A DNA stretch of 29,462 nt, taken from contig JAEZCD010000019.1 in the NCBI GenBank assembly GCA_023430145.1, forward strand, positions 1-29,462, given 5' to 3'. Position 1 is the stretch's first letter. The number at the start of each line of letters is the position of its first letter. Under the pieces are notes generated by a model that did not search any database, had not been told where the DNA came from, and saw nothing but the letters and a program-made list of their open reading frames with translations. Shown in pieces: positions 1 to 6,604 of the stretch. This stretch comes from Pseudomonadota bacterium. Its GTDB lineage: Bacteria; Pseudomonadota; Alphaproteobacteria; Rhizobiales; Methylopilaceae. The position numbers were made by a program, and so were the translations under genes.

Positions 1-30
1 GCCCCAGGCCGGCGGCGCCGCGTCGGCCGC

Positions 31-909
31 TCAGATGCTCGGGAAGCCGGGGCTGCGGCCCGGCGCGTCGAGCCCGAAATACTCCTTGAAGGCGGCGTCG
101 TAGAGATCGTTCTGGTGGCCGTACATCGCCACGCTGAAGGTGGTATTGACGAAGTTCAGCCAGTCGGGATCGCCCTGCCGCAGCGCCGCGCCGTAGAGCA
201 TGCTGTACCATTTCTTGCCGCTGTCGAAGTAGCGGGTCGGATTACGTGCCACCATCCAGCGGACGGTGGAGAGGTCGACGGCGGCGGCATCGACGCGCTT
301 GGATTCGAGCGCCTGGATGACGTTGGCCTGCGTATCGATCTGCATCACCTGCGCCTGCGGCAGCACGGTGTGCACGGAGCGCTCCGCATCGACGTTCTGC
401 AGGATCGACACCTTGGTGGCGGAGCCGCCGGCGAGCAGGGCGTCGAAGGTCTTGTTCGCCTGGTCCGGCCGGGTGAGGAGGGCGATGCCCTCGACGTAAT
501 AGGGACGCGTGAAGGCGACGAGCTGCGCGCGCTGCGGCGTCACCGTCATGAACTGGATGACGATGTCCACCTTGCCGGTGGCGATGTTGGGAATGCGCTG
601 CGCCGGATCCTGGCGCACGAACTCGACCTTCTTCTCGTCGTCGAACAGACCCTTGGCCAGAATCTTGGCCATGGTGATGTCCATGCCGACGAGTTCGCCC
701 TTCTCGTTCTCGAAGTGCCAGGGGGCATTGGTGCTGCCGGTGCCGACGAGGAGCTTGCCGCGGTCGAGGACCGTGCGCAGCAGGCTCGTACCCGCCGCCT
801 GCGCAGCGGCCTTCTCGGCGGTCAGGGTGGCGGCGGCGGCGGCGCCGGCCACGACGAGACCGGTCGTCCCGAACTTCAGGAAGTCTCTGCGCGCTGACTG
901 CTTGTCCAC
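31..909 (-). CDS. Tat-exported ABC transporter solute-binding protein (amino-acid family 3 type)
   Basis: Periplasmic receptor of an ABC importer, probably for an amino acid or similar small polar solute. I place the start at the GTG at 907-909 because a GGAGG lies five bases upstream of it (915-919); in-frame ATGs at 921 and 945 have no comparable ribosome site. The 292-aa product begins with a twin-arginine signal (Arg-Arg-Asp-Phe-Leu-Lys at about residues 7-12) and an Ala-rich hydrophobic stretch, so Tat export is likely. The mature part shows the family-3 pattern: Leu-Leu-Val-Gly-Thr-Gly near the start, then Gly-Met-Asp-Ile-Thr-Met-Ala, and later Val-Asp-Ile-Val-Ile-Gln-Phe-Met-Thr. Length is normal for the family. 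Its permease and ATPase are not in the window and may lie beyond the left edge. The gene is divergent from ridA, so it may belong to the same catabolic island. Substrate unknown. Confidence 0.88.
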   Translation of the reverse strand: MDKQSARRDFLKFGTTGLVVAGAAAAATLTAEKAAAQAAGTSLLRTVLDRGKLLVGTGSTNAPWHFENEKGELVGMDITMAKILAKGLFDDEKKVEFVRQDPAQRIPNIATGKVDIVIQFMTVTPQRAQLVAFTRPYYVEGIALLTRPDQANKTFDALLAGGSATKVSILQNVDAERSVHTVLPQAQVMQIDTQANVIQALESKRVDAAAVDLSTVRWMVARNPTRYFDSGKKWYSMLYGAALRQGDPDWLNFVNTTFSVAMYGHQNDLYDAAFKEYFGLDAPGRSPGFPSI

Positions 910-956
910 GTCATCCTCCATCAAGTCGTGTGTGGTCCTGCGCAAGTCGTACTTGG

Positions 957-983
957 GACCCGAGCCTCGCCGAGGCCCGGGTC
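957..983. repeat. 27-base near-perfect inverted repeat in the leader of the solute-binding gene
   Basis: Two 13-base arms (GACCCGAGCCTCG and CGAGGCCCGGGTC) around a single central C differ at one position. In minus-strand RNA the odd position becomes a G-U pair, so the hairpin would be stable in the leader of the gene at 31-909. A smaller palindrome, CAAGT-N3-ACTTG at 943-955, sits right next to it. No U-tract follows, so this is not a standard terminator. It could be an mRNA-stabilising or regulatory structure. Confidence 0.45.
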
Positions 984-1232
984 TCGTCGATCAGCACTCT
1001 TCGCTACTCTTCATCGATCTCGCCCGCGATCTCCCTGTCTCTGGGCAAACAATGCGCCTGTGGGGCAAGCGCTGAGTGGCTCTTGGGGTGGTCGCCGAGT
1101 GGATTGCCGGGAAAGGAGCGCTCCCGCGCGCTGCTGCGCTGCGCGAGTCTGCAATGAGCCATGCGTGGACGGGCGCACATCGCATCGCACTCCACCTGTC
1201 GAGACGCCTGCCACTACGGTCTGCGCTCGCTA

Positions 1233-1260
1233 TTGACAGTCGTAACGCCGCTCCTATGCT
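1233..1260 (+). promoter_or_regulatory. Predicted sigma-70-type promoter upstream of ridA
   Basis: TTGACA at 1233-1238 and TATGCT at 1255-1260 are separated by 16 bases, a good match to the housekeeping consensus on the plus strand. Transcription would start near 1267, leaving a leader of about 210 bases before the ridA start. The palindrome at 1271-1283 lies just downstream of the predicted start, a position suited to repression. Confidence 0.5.
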
Positions 1261-1270
1261 TTTGTAAAAC

Positions 1271-1283
1271 GGAAATATGTTCC
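1271..1283. promoter_or_regulatory. Operator A: GGAA-N5-TTCC palindrome, IclR-type
   Basis: The sequence reads GGAA, ATATG, TTCC. It has the same half-sites and five-base spacing as the palindromes at 7418-7440 and 8263-8285. The flank AAACGGAA also matches the reverse-strand half of the 7418-7440 site. It resembles the known E. coli IclR box TGGAAAT-N-ATTTCCA. It sits next to the predicted ridA transcription start. Confidence 0.45.
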
Positions 1284-1480
1284 AGAATAATGGAGCAGAG
1301 AGTACATCTCCTCCGAAGAGCGCCCGCGGGCGACGTGGCCGCAGCCCCATGGCGGCCGCTGCGCCGATCATGTCGTCCAATGCGCCGCGAGGCCCGCGAG
1401 CGGCGCTCGGTGCCGAGCCCGCACGGTCGCTGCGCCGATGCTGCACCGTTCACCGCGCGCTTCGACCGGAGCACATGCCG

Positions 1481-1942
1481 ATGAGCCCCTACGACCGTCT
1501 CAGCGCCCTCGGGCTCGAGCTCATGGCCGTGCCGCAGCCGATCGGCACCTATGTGGCGCACGTGCCAGTGGGCAACCTCGTCTTCCTGTCCGGCCAGGGC
1601 CCGCGCGAAGCGAGCGGCTATCTGCACACCGGCAAGGTCGGGCGCGACGTCGGCATCGAGGACGCCTACGCGCATGCGCGGCTGACCGGCCTCAATCTCC
1701 TGTCGGTGCTGCATGCCGCCACCGGGGATCTTCGCCGGGTCAAGCGGATCGTCAAGCTGCTCGGCATGGTCAACGGCACGCCGGACTTCGCCGAGCATCC
1801 GAGGGTGATCAACGGCTGCTCGGACCTGTTCGTCGAGGTGTTCGGCGCCGACGGACAGCATGCGCGCTCCGCCGTCGGCATGGATTCCTTGCCGGGCAAC
1901 ATCACGGTGGAGATCGAGGTAATCGTGGAGCTGCGCGCGTGA
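1481..1942 (+). CDS. RidA (YjgF/YER057c/UK114) family protein
   Basis: A 153-aa member of the RidA superfamily, typically small trimeric cytoplasmic proteins that hydrolyse reactive 2-imino/enamine intermediates released by PLP enzymes. Visible family features are Asn-Leu-Val-Phe-Leu-Ser-Gly-Gln-Gly-Pro near the start, Gly-Lys-Val-Gly-Arg-Asp-Val in the middle, and Ile-Val-Lys-Leu-Leu-Gly-Met-Val-Asn-Gly with Phe-Ala-Glu-His-Pro further on. This pattern looks like the longer branch of the family rather than canonical E. coli RidA, so imine deaminase activity is not certain. The reading frame is open well upstream. I chose the ATG at 1481 because GGAG at 1468-1471 gives nine-base spacing; the ATG at 1475 is the alternative. 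It converges with the IclR gene and lies near a SelA-like PLP enzyme, which fits a role in clearing that enzyme's intermediate. Confidence 0.9.
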   Translation: MSPYDRLSALGLELMAVPQPIGTYVAHVPVGNLVFLSGQGPREASGYLHTGKVGRDVGIEDAYAHARLTGLNLLSVLHAATGDLRRVKRIVKLLGMVNGTPDFAEHPRVINGCSDLFVEVFGADGQHARSAVGMDSLPGNITVEIEVIVELRA

Positions 1943-1968
1943 CGGACGCGGCGGTCTCCGAGCCGGGT

Positions 1969-2781
1969 TTACTCCGCGTGGTCCCAGCCGAGCCGGTGCT
2001 CGATGCGCCCGGCCGCGGCCTTGACCGCCGCCGCGTAGCGCTCGGGCTCCTTCTGGGCGCGGAACTCCGGCAGCACGACGCTGATCGTCGCCGCGCAGGC
2101 GCCCTCGCGATCGCGGATCGGCGCGGCGATGCAGGCGACCGAGAAATCCGACTCGCCGATCTGCACGGCGATGCGCTCGGCGAACGCCTCGCCGGCGGCC
2201 CTGGCGAGAGCGTCCGGGTCGGTGACGGCGCGGCCGGTCGGCGAGGGCTGCGCGCTGTCGCGGAAGAATGCCGCGCGCGCCGCCTCCTCGAGATGGCCGA
2301 CGAGGAGGCGTCCCGAGGCGGTCCAGTTGAGCGGCACGCGGGTGCCGACCCGCGAGGTCACCTTGAAATGGCCGGGACCCTCGACCATGCCGAGCACCAC
2401 CATCATGTCGCCGTCGCGGCCGCAGAGCTGCACGCACTCCTTCACCTTGCGCGAGAGCGCCTGCATCTCGTGCGTCGCCACCGTCTGCAGATCGAGGGTG
2501 CGGGCATAGGCGAGCCCGTAATGGTGCAGCCGCGGCCCGAGCCAGACGCTGCCATTGTCGCGGATCAGCAGGTCGCGGACCGCGAGCTCCTCGATCAGCG
2601 CGTAGACGGTCGAGATCGGCGCGTTGATTGCCTTGGCGAGCTCGTAGCCGGTCATCGGCTCGCCGCGGTCGCGCAGCGCGTCGAGGACCTGCACGGTGCG
2701 CTCGATGCCGCTCGTGCGCGGTCGGCGCTTGGTCCCGGCGGCCCGCGGGGCATCGTCTCGCGGCGTCTGCAGCATCGCCAT
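1969..2781 (-). CDS. IclR family transcriptional regulator (first copy)
   Basis: A DNA-binding regulator of about 270 aa with the IclR layout: an N-terminal winged helix-turn-helix (Gly-Ile-Glu-Arg-Thr-Val-Gln-Val-Leu-Asp-Ala-Leu, then Gly-Tyr-Glu-Leu-Ala-Lys-Ala and Pro-Ile-Ser-Thr-Val-Tyr) and a C-terminal ligand-binding domain. The frame is open to an ATG at 2829, but that start has no ribosome site and abuts a palindrome at 2830-2842. The ATGs at 2781 and 2775 follow a GAGG and are preferred. The gene is divergent from the SelA-like gene with under 100 bases between them, so it probably regulates that gene and itself. Ligand unknown. Confidence 0.9.
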   Translation of the reverse strand: MAMLQTPRDDAPRAAGTKRRPRTSGIERTVQVLDALRDRGEPMTGYELAKAINAPISTVYALIEELAVRDLLIRDNGSVWLGPRLHHYGLAYARTLDLQTVATHEMQALSRKVKECVQLCGRDGDMMVVLGMVEGPGHFKVTSRVGTRVPLNWTASGRLLVGHLEEAARAAFFRDSAQPSPTGRAVTDPDALARAAGEAFAERIAVQIGESDFSVACIAAPIRDREGACAATISVVLPEFRAQKEPERYAAAVKAAAGRIEHRLGWDHAE

Positions 2782-2829
2782 CACCCTCGGCCCGCCGGCG
2801 TCCGGCGGCGGGGCCTGCTTATGCAACAT

Positions 2830-2842
2830 GTTTCACTGGAAC
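2830..2842. promoter_or_regulatory. Candidate operator between divergent IclR and SelA-like genes
   Basis: The 13 bases GTTTCACTGGAAC form a palindrome apart from the centre and one mismatched pair. They lie in the only gap between the first IclR gene and the divergent SelA-like gene. The half-sites GTTYC/GGAAC are arranged inside-out compared with the GGAA-N5-TTCC sites, so a different regulator, most simply the adjacent IclR protein, is likely. Confidence 0.4.
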
Positions 2843-2875
2843 GGAACAGCCGGCTCGGTCGGCGGGGAGAGACCT

Positions 2876-4072
2876 ATGTCGCGTGACGTTCGGCTCGATA
2901 TCGGGCTGCGGCCGGTGATCAACGTGTCCGGCACCATGACGAGTCTCGGCGCCTCGATCGTGCTCGACGAGGTCGCCGCGGGCATGGCCGCGATCCTGCC
3001 GGAGTTCGTCGAGATCGACCAGCTGCATCGCAGGGCGAGCGCGGTGATCGCAAAAGCCTGCGGCGCCGAGGCCGGCTGCGTCACCGCATCCTGCTCGTCC
3101 GGCATCACGCTCGCGGTCGCCGGGGCGATGACCGGTCCCGACCTCGCGCTGATCGAGCGCCTACCCGACACGACCGGCATGAAGAACGAGGCCGTCGTGC
3201 AGATGGGGCATCTGTGCAGCTACGGCGCACCGCTCGAGCAGGCCATCCGCCTGTCCGGCGCGCGGCCGGTGGTGATCGGCCAGGCGACGAACGCGCACCG
3301 CTACCAGATGGAGGCGGCCATCACCGAGCGCACCGCGGCCGCAGTCTACGTCGTCTCGCACCACGTCGTCGACTACGGGCAGATTCCGCTCGAGACCTTC
3401 GCCGAGGTCGCGCATGCGCGCGGCGTCCCGGTGATCGTCGACGCGGCGTCGGAATACGACCTCACCGGCTTCCTCGCCCGCGGCGCCGACATCGCCATCT
3501 ACTCGGCCCACAAGTTCCTCTCCGGGCCGACCGCCGGCATCGTGGCGGGACGCAAGGATCTCGTCCGCGCCACCTATGCGCAGAACTGCGGCATCGGCCG
3601 CGGGATGAAGGTCGGCAAGGAGAGCGTCTACGGCACCATGCTGGCGCTCGAGGCCTGGGGCAGGCGCGACCCCGCCGGCGTGCGCCGGCGCGAGCAGGCC
3701 GCGCTCGACGCCTGGGTCGCCGCGCTCGCCGGGCGGCCGGGGATCAAGGCCCGCATCATCCCCGATCCGACCCACAATCCGCTCGACCGGCTGCGCGTCG
3801 ACGTCGAGCCGGAGGCGGCGCACATCACCGCCGCGGCGCTCGCCGATCGCCTGGCGGGCGGCGACCCGCCGGTGATCGTCCGCGACCACGAGGTCGAGCA
3901 CGGCTTCTTCCAGATGGACCCGTGCAATCTGCACGAGGGGGAGGAGTTCGTCGTCGCCGCCCGGCTGGGGGAGGAGCTCGATGCGGCGCTGAAGTCGAAC
4001 GAGATCATCACCGCCTCGCTCGCCGAGCGCGACGAGCGCCGCGCCGCCGCGGTCCGCCGATGGCCCGATTGA
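2876..4072 (+). CDS. SelA-like / aminotransferase class V-fold PLP-dependent enzyme
   Basis: A 398-aa fold-type I PLP enzyme of the group annotated as SelA-like (L-seryl-tRNA(Sec) selenium transferase related). Known members include ammonia-lyases such as D-glucosaminate-6-phosphate ammonia-lyase DgaE. The start is the ATG after GGGGAGAG at about 2864-2871. Visible parts are the N-terminal Val-Ile-Asn-Val-Ser-Gly-Thr-Met-Thr-Ser-Leu-Gly, a phosphate-binding-like Ala-Ser-Cys-Ser-Ser-Gly at residues 71-76, Val-Ile-Val-Asp-Ala-Ala with the cofactor-contacting Asp at 189, and Ser-Ala-His-Lys-Phe-Leu-Ser-Gly with the Schiff-base Lys at 213. True selenocysteine synthesis is unlikely because no selB or tRNA-Sec is nearby and the N-terminal tRNA-binding region of SelA is absent. 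A beta-elimination (ammonia-lyase or dehydratase) acting with the neighbouring RidA is my inference. Substrate unknown. Confidence 0.88.
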   Translation: MSRDVRLDIGLRPVINVSGTMTSLGASIVLDEVAAGMAAILPEFVEIDQLHRRASAVIAKACGAEAGCVTASCSSGITLAVAGAMTGPDLALIERLPDTTGMKNEAVVQMGHLCSYGAPLEQAIRLSGARPVVIGQATNAHRYQMEAAITERTAAAVYVVSHHVVDYGQIPLETFAEVAHARGVPVIVDAASEYDLTGFLARGADIAIYSAHKFLSGPTAGIVAGRKDLVRATYAQNCGIGRGMKVGKESVYGTMLALEAWGRRDPAGVRRREQAALDAWVAALAGRPGIKARIIPDPTHNPLDRLRVDVEPEAAHITAAALADRLAGGDPPVIVRDHEVEHGFFQMDPCNLHEGEEFVVAARLGEELDAALKSNEIITASLAERDERRAAAVRRWPD

Positions 4073-4109
4073 GCGGCCGAGAGATCGTCGCGACGAAGGG
4101 AACGGCCGC
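4073..4109. terminator. Terminator-like hairpin between convergent genes
   Basis: Perfect seven-base arms GCGGCCG (4073-4079) and CGGCCGC (4103-4109) begin directly after the SelA-like stop. The loop contains the palindrome TCGTCGCGACGA. It lies between two convergent genes but has no U-tract, so termination on either strand is only a suggestion. Confidence 0.3.
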
Positions 4110-4126
4110 GCCGCCCGGCGTCGCGC

Positions 4127-4831
4127 TCAGCGAGGGGTAGCTCTGGCGCCCGGCCCGAGCGCCGGGGCGACGAGGTCGAACTCCAGCACATAGGTGCCGC
4201 GCGCGGCGCCGATCGGCGCAAACGCCTGCAGGGCGGCGGCGCCGAGTGGGCCGTCCAGCGCCGCCGTCACCGGCTCCGGGCGCGATCCCTCGATCATCAC
4301 CACCCAGCGCGGCACGACATTGTCCGGCCGGCCCTTCTGCTCGGCGGTCTTGGCCGTGCTGACGGCGACGTCGGCGCGGCAGATGTGCGCGGCGACCATG
4401 GCGGGGCTCTCGAGCAGCTTTTCGAGCTCTCCCGTCAAGAGATCGAGCAGGGCCTCGTCGGTAGCCGGATCGGTGTCGAAGCGCAGCGTGCCGAGATAGC
4501 CGCCCGAGCCGGCGCCGCGCGAGAAATCGGTCGCGCAGAGCGAGCGCGAGACGTTGCGGAAGTGGCGCACCGATTCGGTCGTCCACGAGGTCGGGGCGTT
4601 GAGCCGGGCGAGATAGCTTTCGCTGCCGAGCACTCCGCGGTCGCGCACCTCGTAGAGGGTGAAATATTCGGGCTCGCCGGCGAGCGCGATATAGCGCCGC
4701 CCGCGCAGGAAGCCGTCGATGCCGACCCGCTCGGGAATGTGCTCGCGATTGTGCCATTCGTAGAAATTGGCACGGCCCTCGTCCGTGATGTCGTTCCAGA
4801 TGGCGACGACGCCACCGCCTGCCAGCGACAT
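4127..4831 (-). CDS. Uncharacterised tandem alpha+beta barrel protein (EthD/DUF4286-like)
   Basis: A 234-aa protein that I do not recognise as a known enzyme. The N-terminal half (Val-Val-Ala-Ile-Trp-Asn-Asp-Ile then Phe-Tyr-Glu-Trp-His-Asn-Arg-Glu-His-Ile-Pro-Glu) is typical of small dimeric alpha+beta (ferredoxin-like) barrel proteins. His27 and His31 are conspicuous. A second, more diverged repeat seems to run from about residue 110 (Gly-Tyr-Leu-Gly-Thr-Leu-Arg-Phe-Asp-Thr) to the end (Tyr-Val-Leu-Glu-Phe-Asp-Leu), suggesting a fused two-domain barrel. The start has GAGGAG eight bases upstream. It is the last gene of the leftward operon with SDR, Gfo/Idh/MocA and FAH-type enzymes, 33 bases after the hydratase gene, which suggests an accessory or catalytic role in the same pathway. 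Confidence 0.8.
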   Translation of the reverse strand: MSLAGGGVVAIWNDITDEGRANFYEWHNREHIPERVGIDGFLRGRRYIALAGEPEYFTLYEVRDRGVLGSESYLARLNAPTSWTTESVRHFRNVSRSLCATDFSRGAGSGGYLGTLRFDTDPATDEALLDLLTGELEKLLESPAMVAAHICRADVAVSTAKTAEQKGRPDNVVPRWVVMIEGSRPEPVTAALDGPLGAAALQAFAPIGAARGTYVLEFDLVAPALGPGARATPR

Positions 4832-4864
4832 GGGTTCTGCTCCTCGCGCGCGCTCTTCGGCGCC

Positions 4865-5584
4865 TCAGATCAATGAAAAGGTCACCGGCGGCAAGCCGTC
4901 GAAGCAGCCCTCGAGACGCCCGGGCGCATGGATCGGCAGCGCCCCCGTATATGTGCCGGTAATGATCACCTGGCCGCGCCGCAGGCCGCCGACCGCGTCG
5001 CATTGCGCGTTCGCCCAGGCGAGGAGCCCGGCGAGCGGATCGCCATGCGGATGCGGTCCGGCAGCGACGCGGACGCCATCGACGCGCAGCGCGCCCTCGG
5101 CGGGCAGCGTCGTCGGCGCCATGTCTTCGCCGGCCACGAGGTACGCGCAGCCGAGATTGTCGGCGAGGAAGGCGTGGAACGGGGTCGCCGGCGGCTCCGG
5201 CACGCGCGGGCGGACGATCTCGAAGCAGGCGTGCACGCTCTCGATGGCGCCGAGGATGTCGTCGCGGCTGTAGGGTCCGCCATCCCGCGGCAGGTCGCGG
5301 CCGAGACGGAATCCGAGCTCGGTCTCCACCTTGAAGGCTTCGCCCGGACGCTGCTCGCGGGAGCTGCCCGAGGGCAGCAGCGCCCCTGCCGGCACCGGCG
5401 CCGCGACCGGCCGGCCGGCGACCACCGCCACCTTCCAGCCGGCCACCGTCTCGCCGAGAAGCTCGAGGACCCGCGCCTGCACACGATAGGCCTCGTCCTC
5501 CGACAGGGGAGGCAGCGGCCCGGCCTCGCGGCCGTTCCGGCGTGCGACGAGATTCTCCGCCGCCTGCTCCACCCCCGCGCTCAT
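4865..5584 (-). CDS. FAH-superfamily hydratase (2-keto-4-pentenoate hydratase / MhpD type)
   Basis: A 239-aa cytoplasmic enzyme of the hydratase/decarboxylase branch of the fumarylacetoacetate hydrolase superfamily. These are metal-dependent enzymes acting on 2-keto acids, for example adding water to 2-hydroxypenta-2,4-dienoate. Matching motifs are Gly-Trp-Lys-Val near residue 50, the metal-ligand pattern Val-Glu-Thr-Glu-Leu-Gly-Phe with Glu87 and Glu89, Phe-Glu-Ile-Val-Arg-Pro-Arg with Glu122, Leu-Ala-Asp-Asn-Leu-Gly near 140-145, and Gly-Gln-Val-Ile-Ile-Thr-Gly-Thr near 204-211. The ATG overlaps the stop of the upstream Gfo/Idh/MocA gene by four bases, so translation is coupled. With sugar-acid-type dehydrogenases around it, the substrate may be a deoxy keto acid from sugar or amino-sugar breakdown rather than an aromatic ring fragment. 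No aromatic ring-cleavage gene is seen. Confidence 0.85.
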   Translation of the reverse strand: MSAGVEQAAENLVARRNGREAGPLPPLSEDEAYRVQARVLELLGETVAGWKVAVVAGRPVAAPVPAGALLPSGSSREQRPGEAFKVETELGFRLGRDLPRDGGPYSRDDILGAIESVHACFEIVRPRVPEPPATPFHAFLADNLGCAYLVAGEDMAPTTLPAEGALRVDGVRVAAGPHPHGDPLAGLLAWANAQCDAVGGLRRGQVIITGTYTGALPIHAPGRLEGCFDGLPPVTFSLI

Positions 5585-6585
5585 GCCGAAGCCTCGACCG
5601 GCTCGGCGCTGCCGCCGTTCCGCGCCGAACGGTATCCCGCCTCGACCACGGCCACCGCGCGGGCCGCCTCAGGCAGCCCGACGAGGGGAGGGGAGCCCGC
5701 CCGCACGCGCGCCAGCGCGTCGGCGAGGAAGGGCGGGTAGAAGCGGTCGGTCTCGTAGTCGACATGGCGTGTCGAGAGCGCGGCTTTACCCGGCAGCTTG
5801 ACGCCGAGCTGTCCCGTGGCGCCCTGCAGATAGGCGTCCGCGTGGGCGACTGAGAAGCTGAACTCGCGCTGGTCGTCCGGGGTGTTGGGATAGAGGTAGC
5901 CGGTGGTCACGGCGGCGACCTGGCCGGACGCCGTGGTCATCAGGAAGGCTGCCAGCTCCTCCACCTCGACGTCGTCGCGGAAGCTTCGCGTCGCCCCGCT
6001 CACCGAGACGACCGGGCTCTGCGTCAGCGCGGCGACGAGGTCGTAGAAGTGCACGCCGACATTGATCGCCGAGCCGCCGCCGGCCTGATCGGCGCGCAGC
6101 ATCCAGGCGCAGCCGCTGTTCTCGTAGCGGGCGATCGGCCCGACGACGAAGCGGAACGACAGGTGCCGGTAGCCATCCGGGCTCAGCGTTCCGTCCTGCG
6201 TCAGCCGGGCCATCAGCTCGCTGACGCGCAGGATCAACGGCACCGTCACGAAGACGCCGGCCGCCCGCGCCGCCCGCTCGAGGCCGCGCACCGCGGCGCT
6301 CGTCAGCCCGCAGGGTTTCTCGATCAGGAACGGCGTTCTGCGATCGATCAGCGCCTGCGCGACGCCCGCCATTTCGGCATGGCGGCTGAAGACGAGCGCG
6401 AAGTCGAACTCCTTCGCCATCAGCTCGTCCCGAGGCAGCAGCGGGCAGCCGAGGCGCTCGGCGAGCCGCGTGCCGGCGAAATTCTCGGCATCGCAGAGGC
6501 CGACGACCTCGACGCCCGGCACCTCGAGCGCCGGCAGGTAGAGCGGCACGTGCCAGTGGCTGACGTCGAACAGGGCGAGGCGCAT
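5581..6585 (-). CDS. Gfo/Idh/MocA family oxidoreductase (atypical N-terminus)
   Basis: A 334-aa probable NAD(P)-dependent dehydrogenase or related enzyme of the Gfo/Idh/MocA family, which usually oxidises or reduces a hydroxyl on sugars, inositols or their acids. I use the ATG at 6585 (GGAG six bases upstream) rather than the in-frame ATG at 6627. Family signs are the Glu-Lys-Pro motif at residues 89-91 and Gly-Gly-Gly-Ser-Ala-Ile-Asn-Val-Gly-Val-His-Phe-Tyr-Asp, which contains the usual catalytic-region His. Unusually, the N-terminal Gly-x-Gly-x-x-Gly nucleotide loop is replaced by Phe-Asp-Val-Ser-His-Trp-His-Val-Pro. It is the second gene of the leftward operon, 19 bases after the SDR gene. 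Confidence 0.88.
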   Translation of the reverse strand: MRLALFDVSHWHVPLYLPALEVPGVEVVGLCDAENFAGTRLAERLGCPLLPRDELMAKEFDFALVFSRHAEMAGVAQALIDRRTPFLIEKPCGLTSAAVRGLERAARAAGVFVTVPLILRVSELMARLTQDGTLSPDGYRHLSFRFVVGPIARYENSGCAWMLRADQAGGGSAINVGVHFYDLVAALTQSPVVSVSGATRSFRDDVEVEELAAFLMTTASGQVAAVTTGYLYPNTPDDQREFSFSVAHADAYLQGATGQLGVKLPGKAALSTRHVDYETDRFYPPFLADALARVRAGSPPLVGLPEAARAVAVVEAGYRSARNGGSAEPVEASA

Positions 6586-6604
6586 AGGGATCTCCGGGCC
6601 GCGC

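Larger units (their letters stand above)
946..1480. other. Intergenic region between divergent solute-binding gene and ridA
   Basis: About 530 bases with no convincing gene. Its left part holds the inverted repeats at 943-983. Its right part holds a sigma-70-like promoter at 1233-1260 and a GGAA-N5-TTCC palindrome at 1271-1283. Between about 1284 and 1474 an open frame runs into ridA, but its Arg/Ala/Pro-rich composition and lack of a ribosome site suggest untranslated leader. Confidence 0.5.

Noticed and set aside
1..30. Possible gene or feature at the left edge.
   Set aside because: Only 30 GC-rich bases after the solute-binding gene's stop; nothing can be supported.
1214..2437. Long minus-strand open frame of about 407 codons across ridA and the IclR gene.
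   Set aside because: Arg/Ala/Gly-rich product with no domain; a shadow of two well-supported genes in GC-rich DNA.
2876..4072. True selenocysteine synthase (SelA).
   Set aside because: About 398 aa and starts directly at the PLP-enzyme core; no selB, selD or tRNA-Sec nearby. SelA-like PLP lyase is the safer call.
4008..5765. Minus-strand open frame of 585 codons over the barrel and hydratase genes.
   Set aside because: Low-complexity Arg-rich translation; the other minus-strand frame encodes recognisable proteins with ribosome sites and gene overlaps.
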